Assembly (NCBI RefSeq): GCF_001900245.1
Contig: NZ_CP017813.1
Coordinates: 1 to 64,000, forward strand
Direction of reading: 5' to 3'
Length of the DNA stretch: 64,000 nucleotides
Origin: Mycoplasmopsis pullorum
Lineage (GTDB): Bacteria > Bacillota_I > Bacilli_A > Mycoplasmatales > Metamycoplasmataceae
The notes under the pieces were generated by a model. That model saw nothing but the letters and a program-made list of their open reading frames with translations. It did no database searches and was not told the DNA's origin. Positions within the stretch are counted from its first letter, which is position 1. Each line of letters opens with the position of its first letter. This document shows positions 46,484 through 56,817 of the stretch, one piece after another. A program made the position numbers and the translations under genes.

Positions 46484-47695
46484 ATGTTTATCAATAATAA
46501 TAAAGAATTAATCGATATAGCAAAACTTGAAAAAAACTGAGAAAAAGTTGATAAGAAATTTTTAGAAAATGCGATTGAAAAAGCGATTGCTCAAATCGAT
46601 CGTAATATTGAATATTTTGGAGATTCATTCCAAAGTCCAAACACATTTTCAAATATCTACAAAAAAATGGATAACATTGAATGAACTGATGGATTTTGAA
46701 GTGGATTAGTGTTATTAGCTTATGAATACACTAAAAATCCAAAATATTTAGACTTAGCCAAAAAACATGTTGATTCATATTACGACAGAATCGTAAATAA
46801 AATTGAAGTTAATCACCATGACATGGGATTTTTATACTCTCTTTCATGTGTTGCTTACTACAAATTAACTAAAGACGAAAAAGCTAAAGAAGCTGCCTTA
46901 TTAGCTGCTGATAATTTAGCATCAAGATATCTTGATGAAGCTAAATTCATTAAGGCTTGAGGTAACATGAACGAAGAAGAAAACTATCGTTTAATTGTTG
47001 ACTGTTTATTAAACATTCCGCTTTTATACTGAGCAAGTCAAAATAGTAATGATTTAAAACGTCAAAATTACTACAACATTGCAATTGAACATTTCAATAC
47101 TTCGTTACATACTGTAATTCGTGAAGATGGTACAACATTCCACACCTACTACTTTGATCCAAAAACTAATCAACCATTATTTGGAAAAACCAGACAAGGT
47201 TATTCAGATGATTCATGTTGAGCACGTGGTCAATCATGAGGTGTTTATGGAATTCCATTGACATTAAAATACGCTGCAAATGATCCAAAATTAGACAAGG
47301 ATACACTTGCAATTCACCAAAAAGTTGTTAATCAATTTTTAAATAACATTGGTTTAGATAATGTTGCATACTGAGATTTAATTTTTAATAATGATGATAC
47401 TCACTCACGTGACTCATCAGCATCAGCAATTACTGTGTGCGGATTATTAGAAGTTTCAAAATTCTTAGATTCACAAGAATTAAAAGATACCTACTTAAAA
47501 ATTTCTAAATCAATCGTTTATTCTTTAGCAACTAAATACGCTAACTTAGAAGAACACTTAGGAAGTCCAATTTTATTCCACGGTGTTTACTCATGACACA
47601 CAAACAAAGGTGTTGATGAAGGAAATATTTGAGGAGATTACTTCTACCTTGAAGCATTAATGAGATTATATATGGATTGAGATCCATATTGATAG
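46484..47695 (+). CDS. ugl: GH88 unsaturated glucuronyl hydrolase
   Basis: A 403-residue cytosolic enzyme that splits unsaturated disaccharides, made by hyaluronan and chondroitin lyases, into the unsaturated uronic acid and an amino sugar. The two key Asp residues of the family are seen: Asp113 in NHHDMGFLYS and Asp173 in IVDCLLNIPLLYW, spaced as in the Bacillus enzyme (Asp88/Asp149). Other conserved stretches are KTRQGYSDDSCWARGQSWGVYG and RDSSASAI. The ATG is two bases after the kduI stop. Confidence 0.93.
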
Positions 47696-47704
47696 GAGAA
47701 AAAT

Positions 47705-48187
47705 ATGGCTGTTATTATTCACGCAAGAGTTGACGAAAGATTAATGCACGGACAAGCTTCAATTTGAATGCAAGTTAATGGTGCTAACTCAGTTATTGTT
47801 GCTAATGATGATGTAGCAACAAACCAAACACAACAAGATTTAATGAAAGTTACTGTACCACAAGGTGTTAGAATTAGTTTCTATTCATTAGACAAATTAA
47901 TCGAAATCTGACCAAAAGCTTCTGAATGACAAAAATTCTATTTAGTTGTTAAAGATATCGATTCAATGCACAAATTATGAAAAGCTGGTTTACCAATTAA
48001 AGAAGTAAACATCGGAAATACTCACACTAGAGAAGATCGTAAAAAAATTACTTCATCAGTTAATTTAAGTGAAAGCGAAAGAGCTTTAATTAAAGAAATG
48101 CATGAAGCTGGTGTGTTATTTAATACTCAAACCTTGCCAGGTGTTACAAAAGGTTTAGTAGAAACAAGTAAATTAATCGAAGATTAA
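47705..48187 (+). CDS. PTS EIIB, mannose/AgaB family (hyaluronan disaccharide)
   Basis: A 160-residue cytosolic phosphocarrier. The phosphorylated histidine is His15 in ARVDERLMHGQ, the family signature. It accepts phosphate from EIIA and passes it to the incoming sugar. It is preceded by GGAGAAAA and immediately follows ugl. The order IIB-IIC-IID with ugl, IIA and yajC nearby matches the streptococcal hyaluronan loci, which supports the substrate assignment. Confidence 0.92.
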
Positions 48188-48231
48188 TCTTTAAAAAGAA
48201 AAATAAAAAATAAAAAAGAAAAGGAGAAACA

Positions 48232-49122
48232 ATGATAACATGAGCACATGCTTTGTTTATTGGTTTATGAGCTGCTATTGCGGTTACGGGGACACTACTT
48301 GGTAACTATACAGCTACACCGCTTATTTATGCAACTGGTGTTGGTGTAATTCTTTCAGGTGTTGACAAAGACGCATTAGCAAACTGTATTATTGTCGGTG
48401 CTGCTGGTCAAACTGTTTGACTAGGTTTTGGTATTTCGCAAGGAGGGGTTAGACCACCTGATCCAATCGCACCTGGTATTTTCGCTCCAGTGGTGGCTAT
48501 TTCTGCTCGTGCAGCAGCTCAAACTGAAGGGTTAATGTCAATTACTGACGCCGGAGTTTACATCGGATATAGTGTTCCAGTTGGAATTTTAATGCAATTA
48601 ATTATTACAGTGTTATTTACAGGTATGGCACCACTTAGCCAACTTGCTACTAACGCAGTTAAAAAAGGTAAAATGTGATTATTCTCAATTTACTCAAACA
48701 CAACATTAGTATCATTAATGATTTTAACTTTTGCCTTTGGATGTGCTGTTGGTTTCGGAGCAGAACATTTAGCAAAAGTTGCTAACAACTTACCAGAATG
48801 ATTAAGAACCGGATTTAGAGTAGCTGGTGGAATGCTTCCAGCACTTGGATTCGCTTTAATCTTAAAAGTTATGTTGAAAAAAGAATACATGGGATTCGCA
48901 CTTTTAGGATATTTCTTAGCTCTTGTATTCAACGCAATTTCAGTTGCAACCGGAACAAACTTCTCAGTTTTAGGATTAGCAATTGCAATTACTGCATTCG
49001 TGTTAATTATTATTAGTATTCCAAAATTAGTTGGATTAGATAAATTACAACCACAAGCTGCAGCTACACCTGCACACTCAAATACACAAAATGAGAAAGG
49101 AGAGTATGAAGATGGAATCTAG
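48232..49122 (+). CDS. PTS EIIC, mannose family
   Basis: A 296-residue integral membrane protein of the AgaW/ManY type, forming the sugar channel with IID. It has eight to nine hydrophobic segments; conserved stretches include FGISQGGVRPPDPIAPGIFA and GVYIGYSVPVGI. The C-terminus is hydrophilic and Ala/Pro rich (PQAAATPAHSNTQ). AAAAGGAGAAAC precedes the ATG. The last residues overlap the start of the IID gene. Confidence 0.9.
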
Positions 49123-49981
49123 AAATGATTTTGTTCAAATTCAAAATGATGGTCAATTAGAAACTAAAAAGTTATCTTTATGAATTTTTATTTGAATTTC
49201 TCTTCGTTCATATTTATTACAAAATGGATTTAACTACGCAAACTTCCAAGGGATTGGATATTCTAATGTTATTTATCCAGCACTTAAAAGAATTTATGGT
49301 GCAAAAACTACACAATTAAGAGATGCCTTAGTATCAAACTTAGAATTTTTTAACTCAAACTCACAAACAATTACTTTAATTACATCAGTTCACTTATCAT
49401 TACTTGCAGCAGGTCAATCTTTAGATGACGCACGTACTATTAAGATGTCATTGATGGGACCTCTTGCTGGTATTGGTGACTCATTAACACAATACGCGAT
49501 TTTCCCTCTTATGTCGATTATTGCGATTGGTTTTGCTCAAAGTGGATCAATTTTAGGACCTGTTGCATTCCTTTTAGGAATGAACATTATCTTAATTACT
49601 ATTAGATTATCACTTGGTATTTTAGGATACAAATTAGGAGAAAGAGTTATTTCTTCATTAGCTGTGCAAATGCAAACAATTATTAGAGTTTCATCAATGA
49701 TCGGGGTTGCTGTTATTGCTGCTTTAGCAGTTAGATTAACCAAAGTGAACTTCGCTTTAGAATTTGCTCAAAGAATTGATGCTGGTGCACAAGGTTTTCA
49801 AATTAAAGTTATTAGCGTACAACAAATTTTAAATAACATCGTGCCATTATTAGCTGCTGGATTATGAGTAATCTTCATCTACATAATGCTTACTAAATAC
49901 AAATGAACACCATATAAAGTTATCATTGTAACTGTTTTAGTTGGAGTGACAGCTGGGGTGTTTGGAATCTTAGGAGCTTAA
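49112..49981 (+). CDS. PTS EIID, mannose family
   Basis: A 289-residue ManZ/AgaE-type subunit. Conserved blocks: RSYLLQNGFNYANFQGIGYS, SLMGPLAGIGDSLTQYAIFP (the GPLAGIGDS motif is diagnostic) and a C-terminal membrane region. Two start codons are possible, 49106 and 49112. I chose 49112 because AGGAG at 49098-49102 is 9 bases from it, against 3 bases from 49106. The 11-base overlap with the IIC gene implies coupling. Confidence 0.9.
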
Positions 49982-49985
49982 TTTT

Positions 49986-50393
49986 ATGAAATATAGAGTT
50001 TTAATTATCGGACATGCTGAGTTTCCACAAGGTGTTAGATCATTCTTAGAGTTTGTTGGTGGTTTTGAAGAAGGAATTCAACACTTCTTTATTAATGATG
50101 AACATCCAACTAACGAATTAAGAGAAAAATTAGAAGCATACTTTGCTGATGACACACCTACCTTAGTATTCGCTGACTTACCTGGTGGTTCACCACACAT
50201 TACTATTGTTGATTATTTATCAACTGCACAAAAGAAAAATGTTTTAGTTTATGCCGGTCTTTCGGTAGCATTAATGCTTGATTTAACATTTAAAGCATTA
50301 ATCTTTGGTGCAAACGACCATGCTGAAATGGTTGAATATTGTAAAGAAAAATTTGAAAACTTAAATCGTTTCTCAATGCAAAATATCTTTTAA
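49986..50393 (+). CDS. PTS EIIA, mannose family
   Basis: A 135-residue cytosolic EIIA. The phospho-accepting His10 is in LIIGHAEFPQG, and DLPGGSPH and the ALMLDL stretch follow the usual pattern. It receives phosphate from HPr, which is not encoded in this window. Starts 4 bases after the IID stop. Completes a full IIA-IIB-IIC-IID set as separate polypeptides. Confidence 0.92.
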   Translation: MKYRVLIIGHAEFPQGVRSFLEFVGGFEEGIQHFFINDEHPTNELREKLEAYFADDTPTLVFADLPGGSPHITIVDYLSTAQKKNVLVYAGLSVALMLDLTFKALIFGANDHAEMVEYCKEKFENLNRFSMQNIF

Positions 50394-50440
50394 TAATTTA
50401 GTCAAGAACAACAAATCTTAAACAATCGATTGGAGTTGAA

Positions 50441-50845
50441 ATGAATCAAAATGTAATTACAATACTTGCTGAATCAAATACCAATACTAGCTCAACCAAT
50501 GCTTGAGCCTATGCTGTGCAAAATATTGGAGTTTGAGTACTTGGTGGATTAATTTTAATTTATTTAATTTTTGTGATTGCTGTATTTCCTTACTTACGCA
50601 AAAAGCGTTATGAAAAAGATCAAAAACGTAAAGAAGAATTAATTGCAAGTATCAAAGTTGATGATGAAGTTTTATTAGCAAGCGGAATGTTTGGAATTGT
50701 CAAAGAAAAACAAGGTCAAATTCTTTTTGTTGAAATTGCTGATAATACAGTAGTTAAGGTAAATAAAAATTACATTTTAGGATTCTATAACGAAGACATT
50801 GCTAAAAGATTAAAATCAAAAACAAAAAAAGGAAAAAAGAAATAA
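50441..50845 (+). CDS. yajC: YajC-like membrane protein in the PTS operon
   Basis: A 134-residue protein with one N-terminal membrane helix (VWVLGGLILIYLIFVIAVFPY) followed by a basic region and a KxDDEVLLASGMFGIV domain; this is the YajC pattern (GDxVVTxGGxxGxV). YajC is a small SecDF-associated subunit, but a yajC copy between IID and other genes is also standard in streptococcal hyaluronan PTS loci, suggesting a link with import or with export of the lyase. GGAGTTG precedes the ATG. It ends one base before kduD. Confidence 0.82.
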
Positions 50846-50846
50846 A

Positions 50847-51611
50847 ATGTTTAATTTAGATTACTTTTCAGTTAAGGATAAGGTTATTATTGTTACTGGT
50901 GGAAACACTGGTCTTGGATTAGCTTATGCCAAAGCTTTAGGTAAGAGTGGAGCAAAAGTTGTAGTAAGTCACTTTGACACAAATACAGCTGAAATCGAAA
51001 CTTTTGCCAAAGAAAATAACTTTGAATTATTGCTAGTTCAAGGGAATTTAACTTTAGAAAATGATGTTGATTTATTGGTACAAAAAACACTTGAAAAATT
51101 TGGTCGTATAGATGTTTTAATTAACAACGCTGGAACCATTATTCGTGAACCTCTTTTAGAATACAAAAAAGAATCATGACACAGAGTTATTGATATTAAC
51201 TTAAATGCAGTGTGATTTTTAAGTCAAAAAGTTGCACAAGTAATGAAAAAACAAGGTGGTGGAAAAATTGTTAACGTTGCTTCAATGTTGTCATTCCAAG
51301 GTGGAAAATTCGTTCCTGCCTACACTGCAAGTAAGCACGCAGTTGCTGGTTTAACTAAAGCTTTTGCAAACGAATTAGCTGAATTTAACATTCAAGTTAA
51401 TGCAATCGCACCTGGATACATTAATACTGCAAATACTGCACCTATTCGTGCAGACGAAAAAAGAAATGCTGAAATTTTATCAAGAATTCCAGCCAACCAC
51501 TGAGGTGAAACTGAGGAATTGATGGGAACAATTGTGTTCTTATCATCTAAAGCAAGTGACTACATCAACGGTGCAATTATTCCGGTTGATGGAGGTTGAT
51601 TATCTCGTTAG
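50847..51611 (+). CDS. kduD: 2-dehydro-3-deoxy-gluconate 5-dehydrogenase (SDR)
   Basis: A 254-residue short-chain dehydrogenase reducing the KduI product to 2-keto-3-deoxygluconate. The cofactor motif TGGNTGLG is at about residues 18-25, NNAG near 91, catalytic Ser146 in NVASM, and Tyr159/Lys163 in YTASK. The C-terminal IIPVDGGWLSR is the usual ending. It is the right size for KduD and sits between yajC and eda. DhuD-type names are used for the same step in hyaluronan pathways. Confidence 0.9.
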
Positions 51612-52225
51612 AAACTAACTTCTCTTTTTTAAAAGCTCACAAAGTTGTCGCTGTAATTAGAGAAGTTGATCCGCAAAAAGCTCACCAAAGCATTGAATAT
51701 GCAATTCAAGCTGGTATAAAACTAATCGAAATTACACTAACTTGTCCTAATTATGCACAATTACTAACTCACTTTAAATCACAACATCCAGATTTAGCAT
51801 TTGGATTTGGAACAGTAATTAGTGCTCAACAAATGGAAGAATTAAAATCATACAATCCTGATTTTATTGTTTCTCCAGCTTTTAGTAAAGAAGTATTGGA
51901 TGTGTGTCTTGAACATGACATCCTTTATTTACCTGGGGTTTTTACACCAAAAGAAGCATTGGATGCTTACAATCTTGGTGTGAAAGTATTAAAATTGTTC
52001 CCTTCAGGGATTTTAGGACACAAATTTGTTAGTGATGTGCTTAAACCATTTCCATTTTTAAACTTCATGCCTTCTGGCGGAGTTGATTTGGAAAATGTAA
52101 CTGATTGACTAAATGCTGGTTGCATCGCGGTTTCAGTTGGATCAAGTCTCTTTAAAGGACAAACTCCAGCCGAAAAAGTTGCACACGCTGCAAAATTAGT
52201 CGCAAAAGTTAAAGATGCACAATAA
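51596..52225 (+). CDS. eda: KDPG aldolase with non-ATG start
   Basis: A 209-residue class I aldolase cleaving 2-keto-3-deoxy-6-phosphogluconate to pyruvate and glyceraldehyde 3-phosphate. Schiff-base Lys133 is in VKVLKLFPSG, Glu45-type residue in IEITLTCPN, and SGGVDLEN is the phosphate loop. There is no ATG near the family N-terminus (KAHKVVAVIR). The only conventional start is TTG 51596, inside the end of kduD; the GGAGG at 51591-51595 touches it, and fits better with ATT 51599 or ATC 51602. The real start is uncertain, within two codons, and probably depends on coupling. Confidence 0.88.
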
Positions 52226-53228
52226 TTCAAACCAACATGGTAAAGTTTTAACCATTGGTGAAGTTTTAGTACGTTTAAGTATTTTAAAAAATAGTCAACT
52301 TGAAACCAATCAATTAAATTATTACATTGGTGGTGACACATTAAATGTCGCTGCTAATGTCGGACGTTGAATCAACGGATCTAAATTTTTTAGTGTAGTT
52401 GATTTTGATTCGGTTTTTTATCCTAATTTGCTTCAACATATGAATGCAAACAATGTTGAATCGCAATTAGTACATCAAAGTGGTCGAATAGGGACTTATT
52501 ATACTTTACCTAAGAACACTTTTAAAAATATGCAAGTCTTTTATGACCGTAAATACAGCTCATATTACGATACTTATGAAACAACTTTAGCCAATGTTGA
52601 TTCTGATAAGTTGCTAAGCAATGTGGAATATATATTTATTTCAGGAATTACCTTAGCACTTAATTCAAAGATCAATACATTTATTCTTAAGTTAATTAAA
52701 CATGCACGAACTCAAGGAATTAAAATCATTTTAGACTTAAACTACCGTTCAAAATTATGAAGTAGTTATGATGCGTTTCGTGCTGAAATTGAAAAATTTA
52801 TTATCTATGCTGATGTGGTAATTGGTTGAATCTCACAAGTGTACCAACCACTTTCACAAATGCTTGATTTAGAACAATTCAAAATTAATTCACAATCAAT
52901 GCTTGAAAAATATCCAAATATCGAAATTCTCGCAACTCCATCAAAAGGATTTACAACTAAAGCATGTGTTAAATCATTTTTATTTAAAGATAAACAATAT
53001 TACGAAAGTGATATTTTAGAATACGAAGATCGTTTTCCAATTGGTTCTGGTGATTCATTTGCATCAGCCTTGGTTACTGCATTATTATTAAAATTAAGCA
53101 ATGAAGAAATTTTAAACGCATCTCGTAATGCTTATGCAATCAAAAATATTTACGAAGGTGACAATAACTTGGCCAACTGAAGTGATATTTTAGGTTACAA
53201 GAGTAACATTAAAAAAATTGAAAGGTAG
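52215..53228 (+). CDS. kdgK: 2-keto-3-deoxygluconate kinase (PfkB family)
   Basis: A 337-residue kinase making KDPG from 2-keto-3-deoxygluconate. The N-terminal signature region reads GEVLVRL and IGGDTLNVAANVGRW. The C-terminal PfkB signature is PIGSGDSFASALVTALL, where Asp is the catalytic base; the family usually has DTTGAGD, so this is an altered but functional-looking version. It overlaps eda by 11 bases and starts before its stop. With kduI, kduD and eda it completes the uronate route. Confidence 0.88.
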
Positions 53229-53235
53229 TAATGTT

Positions 53236-56200
53236 ATGAAAAAAATCAATAAATTAATTCTTGGTTCTTCAGCAGTGGTGACAATGACTTCTTTAAGTGT
53301 CATTTCATGTGATAACACTGGAGTTAACTATAAATGAGTTACAGCAAATGAATACGGAGTACCAATTCCTAAAGCTGCTCGTGACTTGCATAAATTTATG
53401 AAATATACACCAAATACTGAAGCAATTAAATCAATTAATGCAAATGTTGCAGCGAATGTAATTAATGGTGTTGATCAACCACAAAGAATGCAAATGTTAT
53501 ATTCATATCTTGATTGAACTAACAAAATTGTTCCTATAGGATTTCAATATGATGTAATTGCTGACTCTTTAAGTCCACAAGAAAAAAATGATTTAACAGC
53601 TCAATTCAAACATGACCAACCTAACTCAACCTTGGAAGAGCTTAATAAGTTTTTAGATGAAAAACGTCGTTATTCAACAACCTTGTACGCAACAATTTTA
53701 GTTAACGACTCAAAAAGTGGTGAACAAGCAAAAATTGATGTGGTGCTTGAAGGGTTTAAACCTTATGTTAAATTAGGTTTAGACCAATATGCCAAAATTG
53801 TTGATAATGTTTTAATCTCACAAGGTATGCCATATCTAGCTGATTCATTCGATCAAAAAGATTTAACAGCAGCCAACATTAAAGATATGGACAATGCAAT
53901 TAACTGAAGTGGAAAAATGCTCAGAAAATACCGTTTAGGTGTTTTTCCAAACAATCCTTTAGCAAATTTCTACTACTCTTCAACTTTTGATAATGGTATA
54001 AAAATAAATAGCAAAGCTACTGTACAAGAAAAAGCTTTAGCCTATAAAGTACGTGAAAATCAAGCAATTAAAGAAGCAAATGAATTAATTTACCGTAAAG
54101 AAAAGCAAGTAGTTAAAGACCTTGAGAAAAATACGATCATTGACCAAGGTTACTCAGATGCACCTTATGTGCGTACTACTATTCAAAAATTATTGTTCTT
54201 AGCACAATCATACTTACTTGAAAAAACAAGTACAAATCGCAACAATCCACTTTATCACTCAGCTGATTTAAAAGCTGCAATTATCGAAATTATGAATGAC
54301 TTAGGTAAAAATTACTTTTACGCAGGTCAACAGCAATTTGTTAACTGATGATTCTATGAAATTGGTATTCCACGTGATTTAACTAAATTAATGATCGTGT
54401 TATTCAAAATCTTAGAAGAAGACTTAAATTCAAGTGATGCAGCTAAAGTTAAAGCAACTCAAGAAATGGTTGAAGGTTGAACAGCTGGAATTAACTACTT
54501 CTTACCAAATGCTCGTTATGGTGGAGCTGCTAAAACTGCTATTTTAAACTATGTACCAGTAACTAACAAAAGATTACAAACTGGAGCAAATGTTATTGAT
54601 AATGCAAAACCAATCTTACTTGCAAACATTTTAATGCAAGATCAAGATAAAATCAATGACGCAATTGAAGCTCTTTATGACAACTTATTTAGAAACTTTG
54701 TTGAACACGGAGACGGTTTCTACTACGATGGTTCATTCATCCAACACGACAATTTACCATATACTGGTTCTTATGGTGAAGTTCTTTTCACCGGAATTGG
54801 AGACATTTTCGCTTACTTTGCTGGAACAGATTTAGATATTTCAACTGATGCTAGATTCGAAAAAGTTTACCAATTTATTGAATTAGCAGTTATGCCTTAC
54901 ATGTTCCAAGGTTCAATTTCTGATACATTAAATGGTCGTTCAATTGTTCGTTCACCTTATTCAGATAAACAAAAAGGTCTTAATATTTTAGGAGCATTCA
55001 CATTCTTAGTTGAAAATGCTCCATCTAAATATAAAGCTCGTTTACATAATTTCATTATCGACCAAGTTTCACACTTTTCTAAAGAACAATTAAGTGCTCT
55101 TGGTACCAAATACAAAATCAAAACAACTTACATTAATCGTTTAAGTGAGTACATTTCAAAAGAAAAAATGGTTGAAGAAGCAAGAACTAATGAAGATTGA
55201 AAATACTACGAAACTTCTTACTTTAACAAATACAACCAACCTTCAGCTGAAACTGAATTGCTTAAAGATCAAGCAAACGTACCAGTTGGAGTTGATTTAG
55301 CAAGATTAAACAACGGTTTAGTATTCTCAAAAAGTCAAGACCGTTACGTGTGAAAACAAGATGATTTTATGTTCAACCTTGCTTTCCACGGTAGAAAAAT
55401 CGGATTTACTGAAGCTACTCTTGGTGAAAACTTAGAAAGCTACTACTACACTGATGGAGCTGTGTTATTACACACAAGCGATAATAATGAACCTTATGCA
55501 AACGACTATTACTCAATTGTTCCACGTGAAAAAATCGCGGGTGTTAGTGCATGAAGAAGTTCGCAATTTGATGCAATTGACAAATACGTTTTACCTGAAG
55601 ATTTAGTTAAAAAGTTTGGACCTGATCCAACAAAATGAAAATCTGAAGATGCTGCTGAAATTAAACGTATCCAAGATGAAACTCTTAAATATAAAGCATT
55701 CCAAGATTCTTTAAGAGACAAGAGAAAGAAAATTGAAGATGATTTATCATTAAGAGTAAACCACTCATACAACAATGGTATTATCATTGACCAAATCGGT
55801 TTTGTTAAAGCTCGTGTGCAAAACTGAAGTAATGCACTTGCAACATACAAAACTTACTTAATGATTGACAATCAATTAATTGTAGTTGGTAATGTTGACT
55901 CAAACAACACCGCCGCAAATAACAACACACAAAAAGATATTTACACAACAATCGAAAATCGTGCCGCAATTAAAAATGCTGATCCTAAAGCAGCAAGTAA
56001 ATATTCTGAATCAGGATTTAGTGAAGAATCAATTAAGATTAACAACAAAGGATACCAAAACTTCGTTTACCATGATGCAACTACAAATGAAACTAATGCA
56101 TATGTAATTCTTAAAAATACCGCTCATGCTAAAACTGAAGTGAATTCAAAATATGCCGTAATTGCTAACGATACTCGTACACTAATCAAAGAAAAAGATA

Positions 56201-56817
56201 AATTAGAAAATCAATTCTCATGACTTTACTTTGATCATGATACTCAAAAAGATGAATACTTCGCATATTCACAAATTCCAAACTATAATCCACAAAAACA
56301 ACAAGAATACTTGAATGTTTTACAAAATATTCAAATCTTAGTTAACAACCGTGATTATATTGTTGTTAAATATACAAAAGATAATCAACAATACTACTTC
56401 ATTAGTTCATTCGTTGAAGAAATTGAATCAAGAAAGAACTTCGGTGTGGATAAAGAATACGTTCAAAAAGTTGAAAAAGGAGTTGAGATTGCAGGACTTG
56501 GTGTAATGCATTTTGCTCGTCCAACAACTATGGTAGTTAGAGTTAATGCTGATCAAACATGAGACATTGTTCATTCAACTGACTATGATGACCGTAATTC
56601 AGAAGTTATCATTGACCGTTCATTAAAATTAATCGACACAAGACAAATTAGTAACCCTCGTGTTGTTTATACAAAAATCCAAAACTCAAAAGAAACTGCT
56701 GCATTTAAAAAATATGATGCGACTGGATTTACCTTATACAATAGCATAGCAGAAGAAAATGGTGAAAAACACAATGTTTGATTCAGAGTTCAAGAGGTAG
56801 AAAATGAAAAAAACTAA
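53236..56817 (+). CDS. PL8 hyaluronate/chondroitin lyase lipoprotein
   Basis: A 1,193-residue surface lyase. The signal peptide ends VISC (Cys25 lipidated). The alpha-toroid catalytic domain has the aromatic patch NWWFYEIGIPRDL (Trp371-372), and the catalytic set Asn452 (TGANVID), His504 and Tyr513 (DGSFIQHDNLPYTGSYG), and Arg568 (NGRSIVR), spaced as in the S. pneumoniae hyaluronate lyase (Asn349, His399, Tyr408, Arg462). Beta-rich domains follow (AVLLHTS, then ANNNT... loops). It would cut hyaluronan or chondroitin by beta-elimination to the unsaturated disaccharide imported by the PTS. The ATG at 53236 is preceded by GGTAGTAATG; spacing to kdgK is 7 bases. Confidence 0.92.
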
